A stretch of DNA of 64,000 nucleotides from Marinomonas balearica (GTDB lineage Bacteria > Pseudomonadota > Gammaproteobacteria > Pseudomonadales > Marinomonadaceae), in the NCBI RefSeq assembly GCF_004362145.1, contig NZ_SNXC01000017.1, forward strand, positions 46,720 through 110,719, given 5' to 3'. Each line of letters begins with the position of its first letter. The first letter of the stretch is position 1. A model generated the notes under the pieces. The model was not told where the DNA came from and searched no databases. It worked only from the letters and a program-made list of their open reading frames with translations. Positions 15,535 to 25,073 of this stretch are shown here, one piece after another. The position numbers were made by a program, and so were the translations under genes.

Positions 15535-18476
15535 GCATAAATAACCGCTTATCCGCACCAAAAGGTCTTTTTATTAACCGGGATAAAACGGTTAAGTTTG
15601 AATTCGAAGGCATAGAACATGAAGGGTTTGAAGGCGATACGATCGCCAGCGCTTTAATCGCAAATGATCAATGGCTTATGTCTAGATCATTCAAGTATCA
15701 TCGTCCTCGTGGTCCATTGACCATGGCAGGGCAGGATGCCAATACACTGGTGCAACTTCCATCAGAGCCGAATGTGCTTGCAGACAGAACGCCTTTGTCT
15801 AACCAGCTTAAAGTCCAAGGGCAGAACTACAACGGTTCGTTAGAAAACGACAAAGACGAAAAATTGGGTTTGGCGGGGCGTTTTATGCCTGTTGGTTTCT
15901 ATTATCGATCGTTCTATAAACCGAAAGGTGTATGGGACAAATGGGAACCCTTCATTCGTAAAAAAGCAGGTTTAGGTACTGCTGATTTAACGTTTGATCC
16001 GATTCATAAAGATACAGATCAATATTACGACAAAGCCTATCTATTTCACGATGTCGCCGTCATTGGCGCGGGACCTGCTGGGTTAGCCGCTGCACTAAAA
16101 GCTGCGGATGCGGGCGCAAGTGTTTTGCTGGTGGACGAAAACCCAATCCTTGGTGGTGCATTGAGCTATCATCGATTTGATGTAGAGGGCGTTAAAGCGG
16201 CCACGCTTCGTAACAAACTTGTGTCTCGTATTGAGGAACATGAAAACGTTCAAATCTTAACGAATGCGACGTGTAACGGATGGTTTACTGATAATTACCT
16301 GCCCGTAATTCAAGGCACTCGAATGTATAAGGTTCGCGCCAAACAATGTGTGGTTGCGTCAGGAGCGTTTGAGCAACATGTGGTGTTTCGTAATAACGAT
16401 GTCCCCGGTGTTGTCATGTCCAGCGCAGCGATGCGCTTAATGTCTCAGTATGCAATAAAGCCCGCGCAACGAGCGGTCGTCTTAACAGGAAATGACGATG
16501 GGTATTTGTGCGCGTTAGAGTTAGCGGAAAATGGTGTTACCGTTCCTATGCTGATTGACATGCGCGCACAGGCAGATGACCTGATATTGATAGAAGCGGT
16601 GAAATCCAAAGGTATCGCGATTCAAAATAACGCGACGGTCTATGAAGCGATTCCTTCATCCGATAAACGTCATTTGGCTGCCGTTGACGTGCGCGGGATC
16701 GTTGGAAAAGGCGCAGTTGCGGAGGGCGGCGTTACTATTCCATGCGATATGTTGTGTATGTCTGCGGGCTATATGCCTGTATATCAGTTGTTGTGTCAGG
16801 CAGGTGCGAAGCTTAGCTACGATGATATGAGTTCCCGGTTCTCCTTAACGAATCTTGTTGATGGTTTGCATATTGCCGGTTCTGTTAATGGTGTGCATGA
16901 GCTGGAGCTTGTTGTCAAAGACGGCGAATACGCGGCATCTAAAGCACTGATTGCATTGGGGCTTGAAGACAATAATCACAACACAGCGACTCAAGTGCTT
17001 TGCACTAAGCAAACGAATTTTGATTGGCCTATTTTTAAACACCCTAAAGGTAAAGACTTCGTTGATTTCGATGAAGATTTACAAGCAAAAGACATCGTTA
17101 ATGCCACGCGACTTGGATATCGTGATGTTCAGCTTGTGAAACGATTTTCTACCGTAGGAATGGGGCCGTCCCAAGGGCGTCATTCTGCACTACCTACTGC
17201 TCGATTGGTGGCCGATGCCACTAATCGAACGGTTACTGAAACGGGGGTGACTACTGCGCGTCCTCCCTTTGTTCCGGAGAAGCTGGCCAACATTGCAGGG
17301 CGAATATTTAGCCCTCAAAAACGCACGCCGATGCATAAGCGACACCTTGAACTTGGTGCACACATGATTCCCGCTGGTATTTGGCGTCGCCCAGCATTCT
17401 ATGGCGACCCTAAAAATAGGGATAAGATTATTCAGCAAGAATCTCAACAGGTTCGTAACGGCGTAGGGATGATTGATGTTAGTACATTGGGAGGTCTTGA
17501 AATTCGCGGAACCGACGCTGCGGAATTCATGAACCGAATATACACCTTCGCATTTTTAAAACAGCCTGTTGGAAAAACACGTTATGCAGTATTAACCAAT
17601 GAGCAAGGGGTGGTTATTGACGATGGCGTCTCTTGTCGAATAGCAGACGATCATTATTACGTTACTGCTACCACCAGTGGTGTCGATGCTGTGTATCGTG
17701 AAATGACAAAGTGGAATGCACAGTGGCGTTTAGACGTCGATATTACTAACGTAACCTCAGCCTTTGCAGCTGTAAATGTCGCGGGGCCAATCGCTCGAAA
17801 CGTGATGAACAAAGTGTGTAATGACGTTGACTTCAGTAATGAGTCGTTCCCTTATCTGGCGTACCGAGAAGGAACAATAGAAGGCATTCCGGTTAGATTG
17901 ATGCGAGTAGGGTTTGTAGGAGAGCTAGGTTACGAGATCCATATGCCGGCTTTGTTTGGCGAGTTTCTTTGGGATCTACTTATGGTTGCTGGTGAAGAGT
18001 TTGGGATGCAGCCTTTTGGGGTTGAAACACAACGCCTTTTACGTTTAGAAAAAGGCCATATCATTGTGAGTCAGGATACTGACGGTATGTCTCATCCAGG
18101 AGAGTTGTCACTTGATTGGGCTATTAGCCGTAAAAAGCCGTTCTTTGTGGGGCGTAAATCAGTCGACATAGTTATGGCAAGAAAGCAGACTCGTAAATTA
18201 GTTGGCTTTAAGCTTCCACCTTCCGCTATCAAACCGAAGGAAGGGCATATCGTGCTCGAAAACGATCGCGATCCAACGTGTGCCATCACAGGGAATATAA
18301 CGTCAAGTGAATATTCCAGTACAATCGGCGCCAATATTGGCATGGCTTTTGTGGGGATTGATCAGCAAGATGTTGGTAATACGTTTCCTATTCGGGTAGA
18401 CAATGGCGCCGTGGTCATGGCTGAAGTCGTTAAGCTGCCTTTTTACGATGCAAACAACGACCGTCAAGAGGTATAA
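15531..18476 (+). CDS. soxA: Sarcosine oxidase-type alpha subunit
   Basis: The large alpha subunit, 981 residues, the usual length. The N-terminal 2Fe-2S-like fold region (RGPLTMAGQDANTLVQL) precedes a pyridine-nucleotide site at about 175-205 (VAVIGAGPAGLAAALKAADA) and FAD-dependent domains. The C-terminal half is an aminomethyltransferase/GcvT-like domain (from about 600: RTPMHKRHLELGAHMIPAG; VGFVGELGYEIHMP) that binds THF and captures formaldehyde as methylene-THF. Translation is coupled to soxD by ATGA. The whole complex would demethylate an N-methyl amino acid. Confidence 0.92.
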   Translation: MSINNRLSAPKGLFINRDKTVKFEFEGIEHEGFEGDTIASALIANDQWLMSRSFKYHRPRGPLTMAGQDANTLVQLPSEPNVLADRTPLSNQLKVQGQNYNGSLENDKDEKLGLAGRFMPVGFYYRSFYKPKGVWDKWEPFIRKKAGLGTADLTFDPIHKDTDQYYDKAYLFHDVAVIGAGPAGLAAALKAADAGASVLLVDENPILGGALSYHRFDVEGVKAATLRNKLVSRIEEHENVQILTNATCNGWFTDNYLPVIQGTRMYKVRAKQCVVASGAFEQHVVFRNNDVPGVVMSSAAMRLMSQYAIKPAQRAVVLTGNDDGYLCALELAENGVTVPMLIDMRAQADDLILIEAVKSKGIAIQNNATVYEAIPSSDKRHLAAVDVRGIVGKGAVAEGGVTIPCDMLCMSAGYMPVYQLLCQAGAKLSYDDMSSRFSLTNLVDGLHIAGSVNGVHELELVVKDGEYAASKALIALGLEDNNHNTATQVLCTKQTNFDWPIFKHPKGKDFVDFDEDLQAKDIVNATRLGYRDVQLVKRFSTVGMGPSQGRHSALPTARLVADATNRTVTETGVTTARPPFVPEKLANIAGRIFSPQKRTPMHKRHLELGAHMIPAGIWRRPAFYGDPKNRDKIIQQESQQVRNGVGMIDVSTLGGLEIRGTDAAEFMNRIYTFAFLKQPVGKTRYAVLTNEQGVVIDDGVSCRIADDHYYVTATTSGVDAVYREMTKWNAQWRLDVDITNVTSAFAAVNVAGPIARNVMNKVCNDVDFSNESFPYLAYREGTIEGIPVRLMRVGFVGELGYEIHMPALFGEFLWDLLMVAGEEFGMQPFGVETQRLLRLEKGHIIVSQDTDGMSHPGELSLDWAISRKKPFFVGRKSVDIVMARKQTRKLVGFKLPPSAIKPKEGHIVLENDRDPTCAITGNITSSEYSSTIGANIGMAFVGIDQQDVGNTFPIRVDNGAVVMAEVVKLPFYDANNDRQEV

Positions 18477-18479
18477 AAT

Positions 18480-19121
18480 ATGACTGCTTTAAATAATGAT
18501 TTCAACCTAAGTGCAGCCTCTCATCTACGACGTAGTGTTGTTGAAGTAGAGCAACAGGTCTCGCCTAACGCGGGTGTCACGATATCGAACCATACTGTAA
18601 AAGCGCGAATTGGATTTCGTGGCAAAGGCGCCATTGCGTTTTTGCGGGAGCAAGGTGTCACTATCCCAGAAAAGCCAAACCAAGCTACTTTCAGTGGTGG
18701 TTTTGCCGTATTGCGATTGAGCTTTACGGAAATTTGGCTATTGGATATTGAGTCGGATTCGAATGAAACATTTGAGCCTAAGCAAAAAAGCAAAAGTGAA
18801 TATATTGCAGCCTTGGAGAGTGCGGCAAAAAATAGCCCCGACGTTTACCGACTTTTCTGTCAGCATAGCCATGCACTCTTTTCCTTTAACGAACGAGATA
18901 AAGGAACGCTAGCGAACTTATTTGCTAAAATCTGCGGTGTTGATTTACGAGAATCTGTTTTTCCGTCGGGTAGCATTGCTCAAACTTCGGTTGCTCGTGT
19001 TAATGCTGTTGTGTTTAAACAGGTAATATCAGAAAAAACCGAAAGATATTACCTTCTTTCTGATATTTCCAGTTCAGAGTATCTGTGGGATGCGTTAGTC
19101 GATGCAGCAGGAGAATTTTAG
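18480..19121 (+). CDS. soxG: Sarcosine oxidase-type gamma subunit
   Basis: A gamma subunit of 213 residues with a GcvT/YgfZ-like fold, starting three bases after soxA. Recognisable parts are VKARIGFRGKGAIAFLREQG, WLLDIE, and SIAQTSVARVNAVVF followed by YYLLSDISSSEYLWDALVDAAGEF at the end. It packs on the beta/alpha interface and has no known catalytic role alone. It ends the operon and is followed by a strong hairpin. Conservation of gamma is low across the family, so position supports the call as much as sequence. Confidence 0.85.
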   Translation: MTALNNDFNLSAASHLRRSVVEVEQQVSPNAGVTISNHTVKARIGFRGKGAIAFLREQGVTIPEKPNQATFSGGFAVLRLSFTEIWLLDIESDSNETFEPKQKSKSEYIAALESAAKNSPDVYRLFCQHSHALFSFNERDKGTLANLFAKICGVDLRESVFPSGSIAQTSVARVNAVVFKQVISEKTERYYLLSDISSSEYLWDALVDAAGEF

Positions 19122-19130
19122 ATCCTAGTG

Positions 19131-19166
19131 TTATTTCTACCTTCTATATAAGGGAGGTAGAAATAA
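19131..19166. terminator. Stem-loop terminator after soxG
   Basis: Arms TTATTTCTACCT (19131-19142) and AGGTAGAAATAA (19155-19166) pair perfectly over 12 bp with a 12-base loop, ten bases past the soxG stop. There is no clean T tract, so efficiency is uncertain. Confidence 0.6.
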
Positions 19167-19189
19167 ACGAAATTTTGTTGTTTTTCACT

Positions 19190-19262
19190 GAAAGTCCCAA
19201 AGGGCGTGCCGGACATCGAGTTAAATTTTCGCTGAAGCCAGTGGACTTGTTCACACCTTCCC
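19190..19262 (+). repeat. Dispersed repeat, copy 1
   Basis: Two blocks, CTGAAAGTCCCAAAGGGCGT and, about 20 bases later, CTGAAGCCAGTGGACTTG plus TTCAC, recur in inverted orientation at about 53918-54006 near the SDR gene. The rest of 19167-19798 is AT-rich and I see no gene in it. The repeat may be an insertion-sequence remnant or a small non-autonomous element; the family is unknown. Confidence 0.55.
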
Positions 19263-19798
19263 TAGATAAGTAACTCCTTGTAAAAACTCACATAGAATAT
19301 AAAAGGGAGTTACTGGTAGCTCAAAAACAAAATCACTTTTGGTATATATAGTTCTGTGAATGTTAGCTCGTATAGCATATAACGTTTTTTTAGTTTATTT
19401 CTATCTTAGCAATTTCTTTATTTTCTCAGTTCTATCCAGCTTTAGTGGTGTACTAATTTACTTCTTAGCATGGATTGACAGTCTAATGTCTCAAAGTCTA
19501 AAGTTGAGCCCTGTTCAAATTTGAGTGACAAAGGGAAGTTTGTATAGTCGACGGAGGGAAGTCGTTGCCGTCACTTATGATTGATGTTCTTATTATGTAC
19601 TTCATTTGCACTTTTAGTGCGCTATTGTCTTATATTTGAACAGTTCGTTCATGTATAAAAACCTTACTTTACAACCAAAACTTATCTTTTCAGAGCCTTA
19701 CTATAATTCTGTTTTCCATATGCTATGATGCCGCGAAATATAACGCCCATCTTCTCTTTATTGATCAGAGATCAAATCCTTAAGATAAAAACAGTATT
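19263..19798. other. Gene-free AT-rich stretch upstream of chemoreceptor
   Basis: I find no coding frame with family features or a ribosome site between the dispersed repeat and the chemoreceptor start. The stretch presumably holds the chemoreceptor promoter, but I could not assign a convincing sigma-28 or sigma-70 site. Confidence 0.4.
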
Positions 19799-21721
19799 AT
19801 GACCATTAAAAACAAACTATTTGGAACACTTTTTATACTTTCAGTACTTATTTTGTTAATAGGTTCAGTTTCATACTTCACCTTACATTCAGTAAATAAT
19901 GAAAATAATATTCTGCATGAGATAAATACAGCAAATAGAGAAGTGTCGCTGGCTCGATTAGCTCAAGAAGATTACATGATCGCAGAAAAAGAGCAGTTCA
20001 AAATTGAATTTTATGAGCATGTCCGCAATGCAAAGGGGATTATTTTAAATGTCCAAAAGCAAATGGATACGCACTCTAATTTTTCTGCTATTAAAACCAT
20101 CCTAGATGATATTATAGAATTCGAACACTCGTTTGATGATTTCTATGACAATAAGAAAAGTGCAATATTAGCACGTAAAAAGTTTGACAATGAAGCTGCA
20201 AACATCTCCAAAAGTATAAACGCTGTATTACTTTCTATTGCTCACCACTTTGCTGAAAATAGACATGATTTTGAAGAGTTTAATCGCTATAAAAATGCAA
20301 AGTTTTTAAAAGATCACTTAAATGATATTCGTGTTTGGGTTTGGAAGTACAATACAAAGCCTACAGAGAAATCAGCAGATTATATTGAAAAAGAAATTTC
20401 TATTCTGGCTGAACAAGCGGAAACATTACAGAAGACGATGTTATCTGAAAATACCAAAAAGCTATTGGTAGAATTGAACGACAGCGTCTTGGTCTACCAG
20501 CACCTTTTTCGTGAAACGCATAAGACAAATATCAAGTTATCGAAAGTAACATCAAATATGTTCTTGTTGGCGTCGGATATCAGTAAAACGATGCGCCTTT
20601 TAGTTGAGTCCGAAACGGCTCAACTAAAAGTGAAGTCAGCACGTCAGATTTTTTCCATGGAAGCGATCGTTGTTGTTGCATTATTGGTTGCCTTGATAAT
20701 GGGCTACTATCTATATACATCGATCATGACTCCATTATTAAAATCCATTCGCTTTTCTAAATATATTGCTGAAGGTGATTTAACACATACGATAGACGTT
20801 GTCGCCAATGACGAGTTTGGATCACTTAATGCCTCACTTAATCAATCTGCGCATTCGCTCTCAAATATGATCAGTAATTTGAAGTTGTTAACAAGCGACA
20901 TCCAGCAGTCTAGTACATCAATGACTCAATCGGTCGCAAACTCAAAGAAATCCGCCGACAATCAACTAATGGAAACCTCTGCGGTTGCTGCTTCTGCGAA
21001 TGAAATGGCCGCTGCGACCCATGAAATCTCAAGCAATGCGACGCAAGCCTCTGGGCAAGCGAAAAGTGCCGAGGAACAAGTTGAAATAGGCATATTAAAA
21101 GTAAATGAGACGCTTGAAGCCGCGGGAATGCTATCCAAAGATATGAATAAAGCGGCGGATATGGCGGGTAAGCTAGAAGAAAGCAGCGCTAACATTGCAG
21201 AAATTATAGACGTTATACGAAATATTGCAGATCAAACAAATTTGTTAGCGTTGAACGCAGCCATTGAGGCAGCGCGAGCTGGCGAACAAGGTCGTGGTTT
21301 TTCTGTTGTTGCAGACGAGGTTCGAAGCTTAGCATCAAAAACTCAAGACTCGGTCGATCAAATTTCAAATATCATCACGACCATTCAAGCGGGTTCCGAG
21401 AACGTAGTGCATGCGGTTAACACTTCTCAAGCAGGCGCCAAAAATGTGGCGGAATTGATGGAAGAGTCCGAAGCCGTCTATAACTCGATTGCACGCTCTA
21501 TTGATTACGTGACACAAATGAGCATCCAAGTGTCCGCAGCCTCAGAGCAGCAGGTAAGCGTAACAAACGAAATCAATGTAAACGTTCAGAAAATTAGCGA
21601 CCTTTCGGGTAGGAGTGTTGACAATTTACAGAGCATTGAAGAAGAAATTCAAAGTCAGGAACGCCAGTCTAACGATCTTCTGACAGCGATTAACTTCTTT
21701 AAACTTGCCGAAAAAAGCTAG
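19799..21721 (+). CDS. Methyl-accepting chemotaxis protein
   Basis: A 640-residue transmembrane chemoreceptor. TM1 spans about residues 7-29. The periplasmic part (30-285) is long and all-helical, consistent with a helical bimodular (HBM)-type sensor. TM2 is about 287-309, followed by HAMP (310-362) and the signalling hairpin with tip [20 protein letters not shown] and [20 protein letters not shown]. Ligands are unknown; HBM sensors are known for small organic acids. No C-terminal CheR-tethering pentapeptide is visible. No ribosome site stands out before ATG 19799. It is monocistronic. Confidence 0.92.
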   Translation: MTIKNKLFGTLFILSVLILLIGSVSYFTLHSVNNENNILHEINTANREVSLARLAQEDYMIAEKEQFKIEFYEHVRNAKGIILNVQKQMDTHSNFSAIKTILDDIIEFEHSFDDFYDNKKSAILARKKFDNEAANISKSINAVLLSIAHHFAENRHDFEEFNRYKNAKFLKDHLNDIRVWVWKYNTKPTEKSADYIEKEISILAEQAETLQKTMLSENTKKLLVELNDSVLVYQHLFRETHKTNIKLSKVTSNMFLLASDISKTMRLLVESETAQLKVKSARQIFSMEAIVVVALLVALIMGYYLYTSIMTPLLKSIRFSKYIAEGDLTHTIDVVANDEFGSLNASLNQSAHSLSNMISNLKLLTSDIQQSSTSMTQSVANSKKSADNQLMETSAVAASANEMAAATHEISSNATQASGQAKSAEEQVEIGILKVNETLEAAGMLSKDMNKAADMAGKLEESSANIAEIIDVIRNIADQTNLLALNAAIEAARAGEQGRGFSVVADEVRSLASKTQDSVDQISNIITTIQAGSENVVHAVNTSQAGAKNVAELMEESEAVYNSIARSIDYVTQMSIQVSAASEQQVSVTNEINVNVQKISDLSGRSVDNLQSIEEEIQSQERQSNDLLTAINFFKLAEKS

Positions 21722-22278
21722 TGGAATATCTTGTAGTTCCTGAATTCAAGTTCGAATTTTACCCATAGTGTCGCTTCCACTAGGGCGCTTTGGGATAATT
21801 CTCTACCGTAGGTTATACTGGATTGCACTTGTAACGAATTCCAAGTCCGGCGTTTAATAATAGTATAGATTTCAATCGTCGCTCAAATCTCTCTTATCTT
21901 TATATGTTATGTGTTCTATGTTTCATATGGAATATCTTTCGCGTTTAATACGTTTTCGTCTTACACATAATAAAAAGAAACTATTCGAAATTCTGGAATA
22001 TGCGTCTCATTCCCATTTATCTGATTTTTAAATTTCTTCCTTATTTTCGTTTCTTATTAATAAATATTTTTTAAAAATAGCATATTAATCTTCGTTACTT
22101 TCTGATCTGAAAATAATATTTTTCATTAGATTGCTATATATTTGATTCAAGTCACTATTTTGATTTTTTAATTGTGTGTAGTATCTGCGCGAAATAGTAT
22201 TTGCCCGTGATATAGGCAAAGGAATGAACAGTTTTTATAATTATTGAAAAAGTTATACAGATTTAAATATAAAGGTAT
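21722..22278. other. Gene-free AT-rich intergenic stretch
   Basis: About 560 bases between two chemoreceptor genes, very AT-rich towards the right. I find no frame with a start site and family features, no tRNA and no strong hairpin. Confidence 0.4.
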
Positions 22279-24213
22279 ATGATGAACTGGAACAAATTGT
22301 CTATAAAAAGTCGCATGTTTAGTGTTTTGGCGTTACTGCTGGTCCTGTGTTTTGTTGCTTCTGCTTATCTTCGCGCATCTTCAACGGTTTCATTAGAATT
22401 GGAACAGCTTGAAACTGAAGTCCTTCCTAGTCATTTGGAGGGTATTCACTCTCAACTAAACGCTGAAGTAAAACCATTAATTATTACCTCTGAGTTGATG
22501 GCAAACGATGAATTTATTAAGAAATGGTTAATAAATGGTATGCCGAATGATCAACTTTCTACAATCAAAGAAAGTATGAAATCGATCATCAATATGGTGG
22601 GTAGCGATTCATCGTTCTTTGCAGTGAGTTCTGATAATGGACTTGAATTCTTGAGTCATGACGGAAGAAAGTTTGAAAAGGTTCCATTGGAGAGTTATCC
22701 CTATAAGCAGTTCTACCCCAACTTTTTGGCAACACAAAAAGACTACGAGTTAAATCTACAATACGAAAGCGAAATGCTTTACATCAACTACAAGAGCTTT
22801 GATGTAAACCCCAATACTCATAAGCCGTATATTGTTGCTGGGTTGGGGCTTGAGGCTAGCAAGCTAATTGAAATGGTGAAGAAACTCAAAATTGGACATA
22901 GCGGGCGCGCTATGTTGGTCACCGAAGATGGCGAAATTCAAGCCAAAGGTGTATCTTCTTCGATTCATGAGCTTGGTCCTCAACACCTCTCGAAACTTAT
23001 TTCAGATAAACACAATATCGTGATCGATGAAGTAGAAGTGGGCGATCATATGCATTATTTAGGTTCAATTTGGATGCCGCTTTTAAGTCGCTTTATCGTC
23101 ATTGATGTTCCTCGAAGCCAAGTAATGGAGCCTATTTATAAGCAAGTTAAGACTGATGTTGTTACGTCGTTAATTTTTATTGTGGTTATGCTTGGTATTT
23201 TGTACTGGCTCATTGGGTCGCTCGTGAGCCCAATTATTCGTATTGCGAAGGATGTTCGAGAAATATCGAAGAACTTGAATCTAGGTTATAAAATCACCAG
23301 TACAGATGAAGCGGAAATTGGGGCGTTAGCAAATGAAATCAATCAGTTGATTGGTACAATTAAAGATTCTTTAAGCAGCGTTAACCACACGGTTTCTACT
23401 ACAGATGGTGCTATCTATGGGCTGAACCAGCAGGCAGATCAATTATCTGAAGCGTCTGAGAATGATAAACAGTCTGTTCAGCGTATTTTTGCATTGACGC
23501 AAAACATCGCAGAGCAAAGTACAGAAGTAATGCATGTAGCGACAAAGGCCGGTGAACTTTCTGTGCAAAGTAATAAAGAGCTTAAAGAGGCAAATCAAGA
23601 AGTTCATCACAGCCTCGGTTTTTTGCAGGAACTAGAACATGATATGACTCAAAGTAAATTGAGTTTGGATGAGTTGAACGACAATATCGAGAAAATCATG
23701 TCGGTACTAGATGTTATTACGTCAATTTCAGACCAAACAAATTTACTTGCGTTAAATGCTGCGATTGAGGCCGCCCGAGCAGGCGAACACGGCCGAGGGT
23801 TTGCAGTGGTTTCGGACGAAGTTCGAATGCTTTCACAGCGTACTAGTCAGTCTACTTCTGAAATACAGACCATTATTACCCAGTTAAAAAATGCGTCGGC
23901 GCAAATGACCAATCGTGTTGATGTCGCGTGTGAGAAAAGTGTCGAAACATTACAGAGCCAGAAAATGGTTGCTGAAAAAGTGTCATCTTTAGATGCTTTC
24001 TTACAGCAATTATTTGATATTAATGAACATGTTGCTGAGCGTGCAAGGGTCGCAGATGTTGCAGTGTCTGATATTAACGCTCTTCTTGAAATGTTGGCGG
24101 ATCAAAGCGAACAGACATCAGAGCTGTTTAACGAAAGTCGCCAAAGCACTGGATCAATTGGTAGCGAAATGACCAACCTCAAAGAAAAAGTCAGTTTATT
24201 CCAAGGTATTTAA
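22279..24213 (+). CDS. Methyl-accepting chemotaxis protein, Cache-type sensor
   Basis: A 644-residue chemoreceptor with TM1 at about 10-30, a periplasmic Cache-like sensor (35-290; [48 protein letters not shown]), TM2 about 295-315, HAMP and a cytoplasmic hairpin with tip [20 protein letters not shown]. The pattern [13 protein letters not shown] is typical of the membrane-proximal Cache module. No CheR pentapeptide is seen. Either ATG 22279 or 22282 could initiate. It is flanked by long gaps, so it is its own transcription unit. Ligand unknown. Confidence 0.92.
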   Translation: MMNWNKLSIKSRMFSVLALLLVLCFVASAYLRASSTVSLELEQLETEVLPSHLEGIHSQLNAEVKPLIITSELMANDEFIKKWLINGMPNDQLSTIKESMKSIINMVGSDSSFFAVSSDNGLEFLSHDGRKFEKVPLESYPYKQFYPNFLATQKDYELNLQYESEMLYINYKSFDVNPNTHKPYIVAGLGLEASKLIEMVKKLKIGHSGRAMLVTEDGEIQAKGVSSSIHELGPQHLSKLISDKHNIVIDEVEVGDHMHYLGSIWMPLLSRFIVIDVPRSQVMEPIYKQVKTDVVTSLIFIVVMLGILYWLIGSLVSPIIRIAKDVREISKNLNLGYKITSTDEAEIGALANEINQLIGTIKDSLSSVNHTVSTTDGAIYGLNQQADQLSEASENDKQSVQRIFALTQNIAEQSTEVMHVATKAGELSVQSNKELKEANQEVHHSLGFLQELEHDMTQSKLSLDELNDNIEKIMSVLDVITSISDQTNLLALNAAIEAARAGEHGRGFAVVSDEVRMLSQRTSQSTSEIQTIITQLKNASAQMTNRVDVACEKSVETLQSQKMVAEKVSSLDAFLQQLFDINEHVAERARVADVAVSDINALLEMLADQSEQTSELFNESRQSTGSIGSEMTNLKEKVSLFQGI

Positions 24214-24254
24214 GCCAAATCATTCTCTTTAGCCGCAATCAAAAGCGGTAATTC

Positions 24255-24295
24255 ATAAGCCAACTTTGCAGAGAGGGTCAGCAGGGTTGGCTTAT
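24255..24295 (+). terminator. Hairpin after second chemoreceptor gene
   Basis: ATAAGCCAAC (24255-24264) pairs perfectly with GTTGGCTTAT (24286-24295), about 40 bases past the stop. There is no T run, so it may be a processed 3' end rather than a classical terminator. Confidence 0.5.
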
Positions 24296-24447
24296 ATTGC
24301 TTACCTCTTATACAAAACCATTTTTTGAAACAAAAATGAGTAAGATGTGTATGAAATATAAAGAGATATCTTATATTTCCACCCCTGATTTTTAGCCTAC
24401 TTTCCTCCTTATTTGTCGCTCTTGTGTAAGTCTATTGAAAAGAGCCT

Positions 24448-24473
24448 TAAGATAAAGAAATGGGGTTCGATAT
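24448..24473 (+). promoter_or_regulatory. Possible sigma-28 promoter of the FlxA-like gene
   Basis: TAAGATA, an 11-base spacer and TTCGATAT roughly match the flagellar sigma-28 consensus (TAAAGTTT-N11-GCCGATAA). E. coli flxA is sigma-28 dependent, which makes this plausible. The match is partial. The rest of 24214-24549 shows nothing else besides the hairpin. Confidence 0.32.
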
Positions 24474-24549
24474 GTAAAATGAGCGTCATAGAGGTGCGCA
24501 TAATTGCCCTGATTTGTCGCTAAATTTTCTTACTAAATGGAGCCTACGC

Positions 24550-24912
24550 ATGAGCGCTATCTCAATGGACCTTAGTTCAATTAAAGTACAATCCTCGTCC
24601 AGTTCATCATCAAGCAGTCAATCTAAAATAGAGCAATTAGAATCCAAAGTAGAAACATTGGAGGAAGAGCTTTCCGCGCTGTATGAGGAAACAGAATTAT
24701 CAGAGGAGGATCAGGATCAAGCGGATCTGATTCAGCAACAAATTACGATGCTGCAAGCGCAAATTGCGAACCTTGAATCGCAGCAGGCAGATAAAGCGAA
24801 ATCTACTGAAAAGACAGACAATACGGATTCATCTAATGAAGAGTTTGAAGGTGAAGATGACGACGATGATCCTGATGCCACGCTAGGAACTGCGGTCGAT
24901 ACGTACGCCTAG
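24550..24912 (+). CDS. FlxA-like coiled-coil protein
   Basis: An acidic, low-complexity protein of 120 residues. A serine run (about residues 15-24) is followed by a coiled coil (KIEQLESKVETLEEELSALY ... DQADLIQQQITMLQAQIANL) and an acidic tail (EEFEGEDDDDDPDATLG). This matches the FlxA-like family, small proteins tied to the flagellar regulon whose function is unclear. ATG 24550 with GGAG upstream is preferred; the longer frame adds 12 unsupported residues. Its setting between chemoreceptor and diguanylate cyclase genes fits a motility role. Confidence 0.7.
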   Translation: MSAISMDLSSIKVQSSSSSSSSSQSKIEQLESKVETLEEELSALYEETELSEEDQDQADLIQQQITMLQAQIANLESQQADKAKSTEKTDNTDSSNEEFEGEDDDDDPDATLGTAVDTYA

Positions 24913-25073
24913 CAACACGGCTAGTTCAGCGGAGCATATTCATTACGTCTTTAATTTTGCTGATAGATGCATATTGACAAAAAACTATGTGTTGTTAGCA
25001 AAAAGAAACGGTAATACAAGGCGCTAAATGCGAAAATTGGGTGTTGTATTAACGATTTTGAAGAGACCTGATT

